The position numbers and the translations under genes were made by a program. A DNA stretch of 10,599 nt, taken from assembly GCA_018678395.1 (NCBI GenBank), contig JAHHMJ010000406.1, positions 1 through 10,599 on the forward strand. The letters run 5' to 3'. This document shows, piece by piece, positions 1 to 6,914 of this stretch. The first letter of the stretch is position 1. Each line of letters begins with the position of its first letter. This DNA comes from Gemmatimonadota bacterium. GTDB lineage: Bacteria > Gemmatimonadota > Gemmatimonadetes > Longimicrobiales > Gaopeijiaceae. Under the pieces are notes generated by a model. The model was given only the letters and a program-made list of their open reading frames with translations. It searched no databases and was not told the origin of the DNA.

Positions 1-149
1 AGGTCGTCGGCGGCCGGCGCTCCGACCATGCGCCGCACCAGCGCGTGAATGCGGTCGACCGTTGCTCGGTAGAGACGCTCGAATGCCTCCGCGTCCCCGC
101 CTGCCGCGAGGCGGGCGTCGGCGTGGAGGGAGTCGGGCGAAGCGGTCAC
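1..149 (-). CDS. ECF-type RNA polymerase sigma factor, N-terminal fragment (runs off the left edge)
   Basis: Reading leftward from a GTG at 149-147, the complement encodes 49 codons that continue past the window edge. The peptide has the usual start of a sigma-70 family ECF factor: a short polar leader, then 'DARLAAGGDAEAFERLYRAT', then a helix with HALVRRMVG and an acidic end (AADDL). This matches the start of sigma-70 region 2, where 'F..LY..Y...v...v.r..g....AEDltQ' is typical. Region 2 would recruit core RNA polymerase and recognise the -10 element; the rest, including region 4, lies outside. An in-frame GTG at 164-162 is an alternative start, and neither start has a clear ribosome binding site. 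The gene diverges from the membrane protein/GDPD pair. The family call rests on the N-terminus only, so the ECF group and any anti-sigma partner cannot be named. Confidence 0.72.
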   Translation of the reverse strand, partial: MTASPDSLHADARLAAGGDAEAFERLYRATVDRIHALVRRMVGAPAADD

Positions 150-197
150 TCGCAGTGCGGACACGGTCGAATGGACGGGGTCTCGGGGGGAGCCGTG

Positions 198-209
198 AGT
201 TCGTGAACT
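198..209. promoter_or_regulatory. interrupted palindrome AGTTC-GT-GAACT in the divergent spacer
   Basis: Two 5-bp arms, AGTTC (198-202) and GAACT (205-209), are perfect inverted repeats around a GT. The element lies in the roughly 180-bp spacer between the leftward sigma factor gene and the rightward membrane protein/GDPD genes. It could be a half-site pair for a dimeric regulator. The arms are short and could occur by chance. Confidence 0.25.
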
Positions 210-235
210 TGGACGACCGTCCCCGCCGAGAGGTT

Positions 236-261
236 GGAACCGGGGCGCGCTGTCTTGCGTC
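236..261 (+). promoter_or_regulatory. possible ECF-type promoter (GGAAC - 17 nt - CGTC)
   Basis: GGAAC at 236-240 is followed after exactly 17 nt by CGTC at 258-261. Many ECF sigma factors recognise a GGAAC-like -35 and a CGTC-like -10 with about this spacing. It points toward the membrane protein/GDPD genes, and an ECF sigma gene lies immediately divergent. Transcription would start near 268-270, leaving about a 60-nt leader to the ATG at 330. Short motifs in GC-rich DNA match often by chance, so this is only a candidate. Confidence 0.25.
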
Positions 262-329
262 GTCTCCCGCGGGGTGACAGCGTGACCGGGTCCGATATTC
301 CCGACGTGCCCCCCGGCCCCGAGGTTTCC

Positions 330-638
330 ATGGAAGTCCTCCCCGTCGATCTGACCGCTATCGTCGCGATCATCATGGGCATGTCCGTGGTTCTGATTCC
401 GGTGGCGGGAGCCACGGCGCGGTTCGCCCTCAAGCCGCTGGTCGAGTCGCTGGCCAAGGTCAACGAAGTGCGGGGCGTCGAAGAGACCGTGGCCATCACG
501 GAGCGGCGCGTCGCCCTGCTCGAGCAGCAGCTGGAGGCGATGGAATCGTCGGTGCGCAACATCGAGGAAGGACGCGCCTTCGACCGGGCTCTGGGGTCGG
601 GGTCGGGCCCCGCGGCCTCGCAGTCCGAGGCACCATGA
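330..638 (+). CDS. small membrane-anchored coiled-coil protein of unknown function
   Basis: This 102-residue protein has one hydrophobic helix at about residues 8-30 (DLTAIVAIIMGMSVVLIPVA). An amphipathic heptad-like stretch follows at about 47-80 (TERRVALLEQQLEAMESSVR), and then a disordered Gly/Ser/Ala tail. That layout suggests a single-pass inner-membrane protein with a cytoplasmic coiled coil for oligomerisation or partner binding. The ATG at 330 is chosen because GAGG at 321-324 sits 5 nt upstream and the membrane helix follows directly. The frame stays open upstream to a TTG at 234 and includes a GTG at 282, but that extension is low-complexity. The stop overlaps the next gene's start (ATGA, 635-638), so the two are probably translationally coupled. 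I have an impression that similar short proteins are common in Gemmatimonadota, but I know no assigned function. Confidence 0.82.
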   Translation: MEVLPVDLTAIVAIIMGMSVVLIPVAGATARFALKPLVESLAKVNEVRGVEETVAITERRVALLEQQLEAMESSVRNIEEGRAFDRALGSGSGPAASQSEAP

Positions 639-1372
639 CCCTGCAGACCGAGATCATCGCCCACCGCGGCTACTGCGCCGTCGCTCCCGAGAACACGCTC
701 GCAGCGGTCGAGCGGGCGCTCGAAGCCGGGGCCGACGCCGTGGAGTGGGACATGCATGTCGCCTCGTGTGGGACCCCCGTACTCATCCACGACGCGTCGC
801 TCGGACGAACCACCAGCGGCTTCGGCCCGGTGCGACGCCGCTCGCTCTCGCAGCTGCAGGCGCTCGACGCGGGATCGTGGTTCGACCCCGCCTTCGCCGA
901 CGAACGGATCCCTTCCTTCGCCGAGGCGCTGGATCGGGTAAAGGGCCGGGTGGGGCGGGTCTATGCCGAGGTGAAGGGCTACCGCGAGCTCGAGGATCTC
1001 GACCGAATGGCGCGGATTGCACGAGATGCGGACATGGCCTACGACACCGTCTTCATCTCGATGGATTGGGGCATCGTCGAGCGCATCGCGGGGCAGGATC
1101 CGACCGTCGGCATCGGCTACATCGTCGAGGAGCGGTCCCGCTGGGAGGAGGCGCTCGAACGCGCCACGCCCCAGCCTCGCGCGATCCTGGACGTCGACTA
1201 CCGGATCCTGCTCGCCGAACCCGACCTGGTCGCCCAGGCCCGCGGTCGGGGGATCGACGTGGCCGTGTGGACGGTCGACGACCCGGCGGACGCGCAGACG
1301 CTGCGCACGCACGGCGTGACCCGGATCACGACGAACCAGGTGACGCGCCTCCTCGAGTGGCGGGACGGCTAG
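635..1372 (+). CDS. glycerophosphodiester phosphodiesterase (GDPD) family protein
   Basis: This 245-residue protein has the length of a single-domain GDPD TIM barrel. Enzymes of this family hydrolyse glycerophosphodiesters, from phospholipid breakdown, to glycerol-3-phosphate and an alcohol. Family signatures appear in order: H10-R11-G12, then PENT (18-21), then the metal-binding pair E37-x-D39, catalytic H52 in LIHD, E112 and K114 in YAEVKG, and the late-strand W212-T213-V214 followed by DD. All expected catalytic and metal ligands are present, so it should be active. One small deviation is SCG (44-46) where most members have a K/D-D-G turn before the HD motif. There is no signal peptide, so it is probably cytoplasmic. 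The start overlaps the previous stop by 4 nt. The true substrate is unknown, since the family also includes sphingolipid and lysophospholipase D-type enzymes. The last 47 bp overlap the 3' end of the opposite-strand histidine kinase gene. Confidence 0.93.
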   Translation: MTLQTEIIAHRGYCAVAPENTLAAVERALEAGADAVEWDMHVASCGTPVLIHDASLGRTTSGFGPVRRRSLSQLQALDAGSWFDPAFADERIPSFAEALDRVKGRVGRVYAEVKGYRELEDLDRMARIARDADMAYDTVFISMDWGIVERIAGQDPTVGIGYIVEERSRWEEALERATPQPRAILDVDYRILLAEPDLVAQARGRGIDVAVWTVDDPADAQTLRTHGVTRITTNQVTRLLEWRDG

Positions 1373-3143
1373 AATCCACGGTGGGGGTGATCACCGCGAA
1401 GCAGGAGCCCTCGCCTTCGACGCTCTCGACCGTCACGTGCCCCCCATGGGCCTCCACGATCCCCTTCACGATGGCGAGGCCGAGGCCGGCCCCCGATCGG
1501 GCCGCACGGTCGCGACGCCAGAAGCGGTCGAACAGGTGCGCCTGATCCTCTTCGGGGATTCCCGGTCCCGTGTCCCGGACCGCCAGGCGGACGCCGTCAC
1601 CGTCGTCCGTGCGCGCCGCCTCGACGTCGATGCGCCCACCCTGAGGCGTGTGGCGCAGCGCGTTGCCGAGGAGGTTGCCGAGCACCTGCAGCATCCGGTC
1701 TCGATCCGCCCACAGATCCGGGAGATCGGCCGGTATGCGGGCATGGAGGTCGAGCGATCGCTCCATCGCCCGTGACGCGACCGCGGCCACGGCCTCGTCC
1801 ACCAGCGGGCCGACGGCGCAGCGGGCGGGTCGCACGGCGAGGACTCCCGCATCGATGCGGGACACGTCGAGCAGGTCGTCGATCAGCCGATTCCCGCGAT
1901 CGGCGGCCCGCTGGATGAAGCCGAGCTGCATCCGCATCTTGTCCGGCTCCAGCGATACCTCCTGAAGGAGCTCGGCCGAGGCCGCGATGGAACCGAGCGG
2001 GTTGCGCAGGTCGTGGCTGACCACGGCGAGCGTTTCCTCTCGTGCCCGCACGGCCTCGCGCAGAGCCTCCTCGGCCTCGCGGACCGCCGTCATGTCGGTC
2101 AGCGTGAGGACGGCGCCTCGGACGACCCTCCCGTCCATGAGCGGGCGGAGCGCCCACCGGACGGGTACCCGGCGGCCGCGGCGGTGCCAGACGAAGTCGT
2201 CGACGCTCTCCGCGCCACCCTCCTCGCGCAGCACCGCGAGGATCGGACAGTCTTCGGGTTCGTGCCGCTGGTCCTCGGGCGCACCGGCGTGGAGGAGATC
2301 GTGGAGGCTCCGTCCGCGAGCTTCTTCCTCACCGTAGCCGAGCAGCCGGGATCCGGTTGCGTTGATGGTGAGGAGCCGCCCGTCGAGATCCACCCCCAGA
2401 ACCCCGTCTCCCGTCGCTTCGAGCACCGCGTCGATCTCCCACCGCGCACGGACCGCATCCCGGCGCCTGAGGTTCGCCTCGGTGATGATCCCCCGCAGCC
2501 GTCGGCCGACGACGGCGACGGCCACCGTCGCGAGCAGCGCGAGCGCGAGCAGGGCGATGGTCAGCTGAAGCTGCTGTCGTCGAGCATCCTCTGCGGCGGT
2601 CCGGGCCGCCTCCATGCGCGCGTTGATCAGCTCTCGGAAGACCCGTGAGTTGAGCAACATGCGCTCGTATCGCGTCCGGTCGGCCTCGGCCTGGTCGAGG
2701 AACGCGACGCGGGCGGTGTCGCTGGCGAGCGCGTCCCGGTGCCCGAGGTGCCACTCCCACGAGGCGTCGAAGAGGGGCAGAGCCTGCTGTCGGACGTCGA
2801 CGTCCATGCGCTCGAGGAGCGGAAGCAGATCCTCGCGGATGGACTCCTCGTCGCTCAGCAGGTCCTGGTAGCGGACCCGGGCTTCGACGTCCCCCGTCAG
2901 GAGGTACTCCCGAAAGCGGAGCATCTGGCGGGTCTGCACCAGCGCGAGCTCGGCCGCGAAGCGTTGCGCGGGTTCGAGGACCTCGCCGATCGCCCGCTCC
3001 TCTTCGGCGATCTCCCGGCTCGTGACGATGGGCACCCCGGCCAGCGCCAGGATCGCGAGCACGATGAAGAAGAGCGCCCACGGTCGAGCTTCCGGCACGT
3101 CGAGCGGCGTGGGGCCGCGATGCGGGGCTCGGCGGGTCTCCAT
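1326..3143 (-). CDS. membrane-bound PAS-domain sensor histidine kinase
   Basis: This 605-residue kinase is built in the order TM1 (about 22-40), an extracytoplasmic helical sensor (41-190), TM2 (193-213), a PAS domain (about 235-360), HisKA and HATPase_c. The sensor resembles CHASE3-type four-helix regions. The phospho-acceptor is H377 in AVVSHDLRNPLGS. ATP-binding boxes are N (LGNLLGNALRHT, N490/N494), G1 (DTGPGIP, 524-530), F (LFDRF, 537-541) and G2 (GAGLGLA, 551-557), all intact. It should autophosphorylate in response to an envelope signal or PAS ligand and pass phosphate to a response regulator, but none is encoded here and there is no fused receiver domain. It lies 53 nt downstream of mobAB on the same strand and may be co-transcribed with it. 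The ribosome binding site is weak. The last codons are antisense to the end of the GDPD gene. The signal sensed is unknown. Confidence 0.94.
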   Translation of the reverse strand: METRRAPHRGPTPLDVPEARPWALFFIVLAILALAGVPIVTSREIAEEERAIGEVLEPAQRFAAELALVQTRQMLRFREYLLTGDVEARVRYQDLLSDEESIREDLLPLLERMDVDVRQQALPLFDASWEWHLGHRDALASDTARVAFLDQAEADRTRYERMLLNSRVFRELINARMEAARTAAEDARRQQLQLTIALLALALLATVAVAVVGRRLRGIITEANLRRRDAVRARWEIDAVLEATGDGVLGVDLDGRLLTINATGSRLLGYGEEEARGRSLHDLLHAGAPEDQRHEPEDCPILAVLREEGGAESVDDFVWHRRGRRVPVRWALRPLMDGRVVRGAVLTLTDMTAVREAEEALREAVRAREETLAVVSHDLRNPLGSIAASAELLQEVSLEPDKMRMQLGFIQRAADRGNRLIDDLLDVSRIDAGVLAVRPARCAVGPLVDEAVAAVASRAMERSLDLHARIPADLPDLWADRDRMLQVLGNLLGNALRHTPQGGRIDVEAARTDDGDGVRLAVRDTGPGIPEEDQAHLFDRFWRRDRAARSGAGLGLAIVKGIVEAHGGHVTVESVEGEGSCFAVITPTVDSSRPATRGGASPGSS

Positions 3144-3196
3144 GCTCGACGATACGGGCGAGGCCGCGCGCCGACCACCCCGCTCGCCGGACGAAC

Positions 3197-4303
3197 TCAG
3201 AGCAGCAGCGCTTCGACTCGATCGGCGAGGATGTTGGAGAGCCGCGGGTCCCGGCGCCCGAGACGCGGCGGTCCACCGCCGGCGGCCGCGGCCGCGGAGT
3301 CGCCCGCGACCACCGCCACGAACCGGACCTCATCGCCGACCTCCGCGGAGTACAGCGGCTCGCCGTCGTCCGCCCGCACTTCGATGGTCGGCCACGGGCC
3401 GTGCCTCCACCCCTCGGCGACGACGATGTCCGCGTCGCGGAGGTGACGCCGGACCAGCGAGGCGATCGAGCGCTCGCCTCGCTTCCACCCACCGACGAGG
3501 GCCATCCCCTCGGGCCCCGTCATCAGCACCCGCCGGGCTCCCCCCTCGTGCCGCAGTCGCCAGGAATCGGTCCCCTCGTGGTCGAACCGGAAGCCGTGCC
3601 CGTGCTTGAGCGCCGCCACGTCGTGCCCGCGATCGACCAGCTCGGCGATGAGCCCCGCGGCCACCGTGGTCTTGCCCGAGTCCTTCCATCCGGACACGGC
3701 GACGATCGGGGGCAGCGGCAGACCGCGAACGTCGGCCATCGCCTCGGGCACGTTGACGTTCGCGAGCAACTCGCCGGGTCCGAGGCCGAGTTCGTCGGAG
3801 AGCCCCCCGGCCGACACGCGTCGAACGGCCGGCCAGTCCCCCACCCACCCGATCGCACTCCGAGCCCCGATATCGAGGGCGCCTCCTACGGCGGTACGGG
3901 TCTCGACGCCCCAGACACCGCAAAGCGGCTGGAGTGGATCGTCCGGTACGGCCACCGTTCGTCGCGGAGTGGGGCTCTCTCGCCACGACTCGATCAAGCG
4001 CACCATCGTCGCGGTGTGCACCACGGGCAGATCGCACGCCAGCACCACGACCGCATCGAAGTTCTCGGCGATCGCCCGATCCAGGCCCGTCTCGATACCG
4101 GCGAGCGGGCCCTGTCCGGGGCGGAGATCCGGGAGCTCGGGTGCACGACCGATCAGGACCCGCTCACACACCGGGCGCAGGGTCCGGGCAGCCCGTTCGA
4201 TCAGGGTGCGGCCGTCCAGTCGAGCCTCACCCTTGGGGCTCCCGAAGCGTCGACTCCCGCCTCCGGCGAGTACGAGACCGAGCAGACGCGGCACGACGCT
4301 CAC
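3197..4303 (-). CDS. mobAB: fused molybdenum cofactor guanylyltransferase MobA / MobB GTP-binding protein
   Basis: This 368-residue protein joins two molybdenum-cofactor proteins. The MobA half (about 1-190) transfers GMP from GTP to Mo-molybdopterin to form the MGD cofactor. It has the nucleotidyltransferase signature LAGGGSRRFGSPK (12-24), GPLAGI (65-70), ACDLPV (89-94, metal-binding Asp91) and the closing NVNVPEAM. The MobB half (about 198-368) is a P-loop GTPase thought to assist MobA. It shows GWKDSGKTT (205-213), ALKHGHGF, DHEGTDSWR and VVAEGWRHGP. The GTG start at 4303 is chosen because it overlaps the fdhD stop (GTGA) and has GGGAGG at 4308-4313. The open frame upstream is Arg/Gly-rich and antisense-like. 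The final part has an Ala-rich run (about 337-341). Together with fdhD it forms a formate-dehydrogenase-type cofactor maturation unit. MobA-MobB fusions are known in other bacteria. Confidence 0.93.
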   Translation of the reverse strand: MSVVPRLLGLVLAGGGSRRFGSPKGEARLDGRTLIERAARTLRPVCERVLIGRAPELPDLRPGQGPLAGIETGLDRAIAENFDAVVVLACDLPVVHTATMVRLIESWRESPTPRRTVAVPDDPLQPLCGVWGVETRTAVGGALDIGARSAIGWVGDWPAVRRVSAGGLSDELGLGPGELLANVNVPEAMADVRGLPLPPIVAVSGWKDSGKTTVAAGLIAELVDRGHDVAALKHGHGFRFDHEGTDSWRLRHEGGARRVLMTGPEGMALVGGWKRGERSIASLVRRHLRDADIVVAEGWRHGPWPTIEVRADDGEPLYSAEVGDEVRFVAVVAGDSAAAAAGGGPPRLGRRDPRLSNILADRVEALLL

Positions 4304-5166
4304 GCGTCCTCCCGCAGTGGGAGCGTGACCCGCTCCTCGCCCGTGTAGAGATTGAAGCCGCCGTCCCGTGTGAAGCCGGCCAGCGTGACGTTGAACCGCC
4401 GCGCGGTGTCGACGGCCAGAGACGACGGAGCCCCCACGGCGACCACCGCCGGCACCCCCGCGGCCACCGCCTTCTGGATGATTTCGAACGAGGCCCGGCC
4501 GCTGACGACCAGCACCCGATCGCCCGCCGGCAGCCGGCCCGCGAGCAGCGCCGCGCCCAGCACCTTGTCGACTGCGTTGTGGCGTCCCACGTCCTCGTGC
4601 ACCGCGTCCGGGGTCCCGGAGCCGTCGGCGAGCGCCGCGGCGTGAAGGCCGCCCGTGCGCTCGAAGTCGCGCTGGTGCTCGCGGAGCCTCTCGGGGAGCG
4701 AGGCCAGCCGGTCGGCGTCGAGCCGTACCGTCCCCTCCAGCGGGAACGGCGCACAGCCCTCGATCTCGAGCGCCTCGATCGACGCCTTCCCACACACGCC
4801 GCACGACGACGAGGTGAAGACGTTCCGGGTCAGGCGCTCGAGGTCGACCTCGATCCCCGGACGGAGCCGCGCCTCGACGATGTTGTATTCCTGCGGCCCC
4901 TCGCCGGAACGGCAGTAGGTCATCTCCGCCAGGTCCAGACGCGAGGCGAGCACGCCCTCGGTCAGGAGGAATCCGGCAACGAGCTCGAAATCGTGGCCGG
5001 GCGTGCGCATGGTGACGGCGATCGACACGCCGGCGTCGGCGCCGTGCGGCCGGACCCGCATCTCGAGGGGCTCCTCCAGCGAGAGAACGTCACGCGTCCG
5101 CCGGACCCGCCCATCCCGCAATCGGATGACGGGCACTCGGGTGGTACTGCGTGCCGGGCGCGCCAT
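4300..5166 (-). CDS. fdhD: FdhD, sulfur carrier/sulfurtransferase for formate dehydrogenase maturation
   Basis: This 288-residue protein has the usual FdhD length. FdhD takes sulfur from a cysteine desulfurase and passes it to the Mo-bis-MGD cofactor, which formate dehydrogenase needs for activity. Family marks include the N-terminal EEPLEMRV stretch, HDFELVAGFLLTEG (58-71), the essential CxxC in SSSCGVCGK (C122 and C125), a GGLHAAAL segment, DVGRHNAVDK, SGRASFEIIQKA and AVGAPSSLAVDTA. All are intact. The ATG at 5166 shares one base with the upstream stop (TGATG), and its own stop overlaps the mobAB start by 4 nt, so translation is probably coupled on both sides. The longer open frame to 5469 covers the YIP1-like gene in another frame and is not used. 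No formate dehydrogenase subunit is in the window, so its target is encoded elsewhere. It acts in the cytoplasm. Confidence 0.96.
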   Translation of the reverse strand: MARPARSTTRVPVIRLRDGRVRRTRDVLSLEEPLEMRVRPHGADAGVSIAVTMRTPGHDFELVAGFLLTEGVLASRLDLAEMTYCRSGEGPQEYNIVEARLRPGIEVDLERLTRNVFTSSSCGVCGKASIEALEIEGCAPFPLEGTVRLDADRLASLPERLREHQRDFERTGGLHAAALADGSGTPDAVHEDVGRHNAVDKVLGAALLAGRLPAGDRVLVVSGRASFEIIQKAVAAGVPAVVAVGAPSSLAVDTARRFNVTLAGFTRDGGFNLYTGEERVTLPLREDA

Positions 5167-5675
5167 CAGAGACCCGGGACGAGGATCACCAGGAGCAGGT
5201 ATCCAACTGCCCCAAGGATCGATGCGAAGACCGCGCGCAGCGTCGATACGTCGAGGGATTGGCGGACGCCCACGACCACGGCAATGAGGACCCAGAGCGC
5301 CAGGATGGGCGAGAGCACGCCCCCGATGAAGCCACCCAGAAACGGCAGCAGACCCAGCAGGACCAGGATCTGCGGTGAGAACGCGAAGCCCACGGCTCGA
5401 AACACCTCTCCGAGGGTCGCCGTCCCCCCGAACAGCCGGGTCCCCACCAGGAAGGTGACCGCACACCACAGCCCCACGCCGACCAGTTGGCTCCCCGCGG
5501 CCGTGGCCATTCCGATCGGGCCCGCGCCCATGGCGGCGCCGGCCTGCGCCGCGGTCACGAGAGCGACCACCCCGGCTGCCTGGACGGTAGCCGTGGTGTC
5601 CTTCTCGACCTCGTCGAAAGTCGCAACATCCAGCGTCGCGGCGCCGACCATGCGGTCGATGAAGCTCTGGGCCAT
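5166..5675 (-). CDS. YIP1-like polytopic membrane protein
   Basis: This 169-residue protein begins with a short polar segment (residues 1-28, FIDRMVGAATLDVATFDEVE) and then has about five hydrophobic helices, near 31-50, 60-80, 97-113, 118-138 and 148-167. A small N-terminal region followed by four or five TM helices with conserved G/P-rich turns is typical of bacterial YIP1 (Yip1 domain) proteins, whose function in bacteria is not established. The ATG at 5675 has GGAG nine bases upstream. An earlier in-frame start near 5795 would add a Pro/Arg-rich stretch and overlap the preceding gene heavily, so it is rejected. The gene begins 17 nt after the DUF3187-like gene and its stop touches the fdhD start (TGATG). 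Its place in this run could mean a link to a membrane-bound formate dehydrogenase, but that is inference. The membrane topology is clear; the family name is less certain. Confidence 0.8.
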   Translation of the reverse strand: MAQSFIDRMVGAATLDVATFDEVEKDTTATVQAAGVVALVTAAQAGAAMGAGPIGMATAAGSQLVGVGLWCAVTFLVGTRLFGGTATLGEVFRAVGFAFSPQILVLLGLLPFLGGFIGGVLSPILALWVLIAVVVGVRQSLDVSTLRAVFASILGAVGYLLLVILVPGL

Positions 5676-5692
5676 CGTCGCGTTCTCCGTGC

Positions 5693-6880
5693 TCAGCCGG
5701 GCGACCAGGTGCGGGACAGACCGAGGTCGACCGTGAAGTCCACCGAGGGGCTGTTGGGGGGGACGTCTTCGGTGAAGCCGAGGTGCCAGGACCACCCCCG
5801 ACCCATCCGTCCGGCCGCCCCGAAGGTGAGATTCACGGGATAGCGGTCGAGTTCCGCGAACCCGAAGCCCGCCGCGTAGCGACTGCCGCCGAAGAACTGA
5901 CCGATCAGCGACAGTCGGTCACCGAACTGACGCTCCACGGCGACGCTCCCGAACCAGGCGCCGTCGCGCATGATCGCCTCGAGAGCCGTGGGAAGCCGGA
6001 ACCGCACGATCCCCGCCGACAGATGCACGTGGGTCGGACCCCACGACCGGCGGGCCGCGACCTCGAGAGATCCGTCGGTGCGACGGCTGCTGGCGCGGTG
6101 GTCGCCTGCCGCGAGTTTGACGCGGCCGCGAACCGTGAGGGCTCCGCGCGAGTCCGCGTCCCCGAGCAGCCGCCACGCGGCCCACAGGCGCGGGGCTTCG
6201 AGACCGGTCCCCGGAGGGAGGTCGACGTACGCCCGCACCGGCCCGCGCCGGGCCCCCAGATACAGCCCGTACTGGCCGTTGGCCACCTTCTCGCGATCGG
6301 CGTTCGGAAGACCGAAGAGATCGTGGATCCCCTGGATCGCCGGGTCGAGGAATCCGCCCCAGTTGTGCTGGATGCCCAGGGACGCCCCGACCTCGAGCCC
6401 CGTGCCGAGGCCGCGCGAGACCGCCAGGACCGTCGAAGAGCGCTCCAGATCGAACCGCTGCTCGAAGGTGTCCGAGAAGTTGTACTCGAAGATGTTCGAG
6501 TAGGCCGTGGCGATCTCCACTCGCCAGGCACCCGCGTCGAGCACCGCGGTGCCCTCGACGGTGGGCGTCAGGAAGAGGTGGTAGAGCGGATTGCGCTCGG
6601 CGACAGGAAGCGGTCCGAGAGGCCCGCTACGCCGGAAGGGGTCGGCGACCTGTTGGAGGATGGAGTCGGCCGGCAACCCCAATGAGTCCGCGGCCACCGG
6701 ACCCTCGTCTTCGCCTGGCCCACCGGTGCGCACGACGTCCTGACCCGCCAGCGGCGACCCGCCTCCAAGGAGACCGGAGAGGATGACGAAGACGCCGGCC
6801 AGCGAGCGCCCGAGGGGGCTTCGCGGCTCGAACCCGTCTCGCGGACGAGGCCCTGCGATTCGATCGGGAAGAGAGGACAC
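5693..6880 (-). CDS. DUF3187-like outer-membrane beta-barrel protein
   Basis: From the GTG at 6880 the protein is 395 residues. A basic N-region is followed by a hydrophobic core (about 27-40, LAGVFVILSGLLGG) and a probable signal peptidase site near residues 45-47 (LAGQD). After a Pro/Asp-rich linker comes the stretch PLPVAERNPLYHLFLTP (about 90-106), then YSNIFEYNFSD, the NWGGFLDPAIQGIHDLFGLP block (173-192), and many alternating aromatic strands ending in DFTVDLGLSRTW. This fits the DUF3187 family of predicted outer-membrane proteins, whose function is unknown. Start choice is uncertain: the frame stays open to a GTG at 6979, but that 33-residue extension is Arg/Pro/Gly-rich and reads like noncoding sequence. 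Neither start has a strong ribosome binding site. It is the first gene of a closely spaced run into the YIP1-like gene, fdhD and mobAB. Confidence 0.8.
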   Translation of the reverse strand: MSSLPDRIAGPRPRDGFEPRSPLGRSLAGVFVILSGLLGGGSPLAGQDVVRTGGPGEDEGPVAADSLGLPADSILQQVADPFRRSGPLGPLPVAERNPLYHLFLTPTVEGTAVLDAGAWRVEIATAYSNIFEYNFSDTFEQRFDLERSSTVLAVSRGLGTGLEVGASLGIQHNWGGFLDPAIQGIHDLFGLPNADREKVANGQYGLYLGARRGPVRAYVDLPPGTGLEAPRLWAAWRLLGDADSRGALTVRGRVKLAAGDHRASSRRTDGSLEVAARRSWGPTHVHLSAGIVRFRLPTALEAIMRDGAWFGSVAVERQFGDRLSLIGQFFGGSRYAAGFGFAELDRYPVNLTFGAAGRMGRGWSWHLGFTEDVPPNSPSVDFTVDLGLSRTWSPG

Positions 6881-6914
6881 GGCCGAGAGTGGGGGACCGG
6901 GGCGGCAGGTACCG

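Noticed and set aside
146..1312. Long open frame on the minus strand (388 codons) opposite the membrane protein and GDPD genes
   Set aside because: It is antisense to GDPD, which has every family motif. Its composition is Arg/Pro/Asp-rich with no recognisable domain, as expected for antisense frames in GC-rich DNA.
2329..3492. 387-codon minus-strand frame spanning the kinase/mobAB junction
   Set aside because: It overlaps two real genes in another frame, and its composition is Arg/Gly/Ala-rich and low-complexity.
4304..4804. Upstream extension of the mobAB frame
   Set aside because: The added 167 codons are an Arg/Gly-rich shadow of fdhD. MobA begins naturally at the GTG at 4303, with a ribosome binding site and a GTGA overlap.
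3934..5736. 600-codon open frame on the plus strand opposite mobAB, fdhD and the YIP1-like gene
   Set aside because: It runs across three well-supported opposite-strand genes and is very rich in Arg, Pro and Ser/Thr without domains. It is a GC-driven shadow.
5783..6685. 300-codon plus-strand frame opposite the DUF3187-like gene
   Set aside because: It is antisense to a gene with a signal peptide and family motifs, and it shows no domain features.
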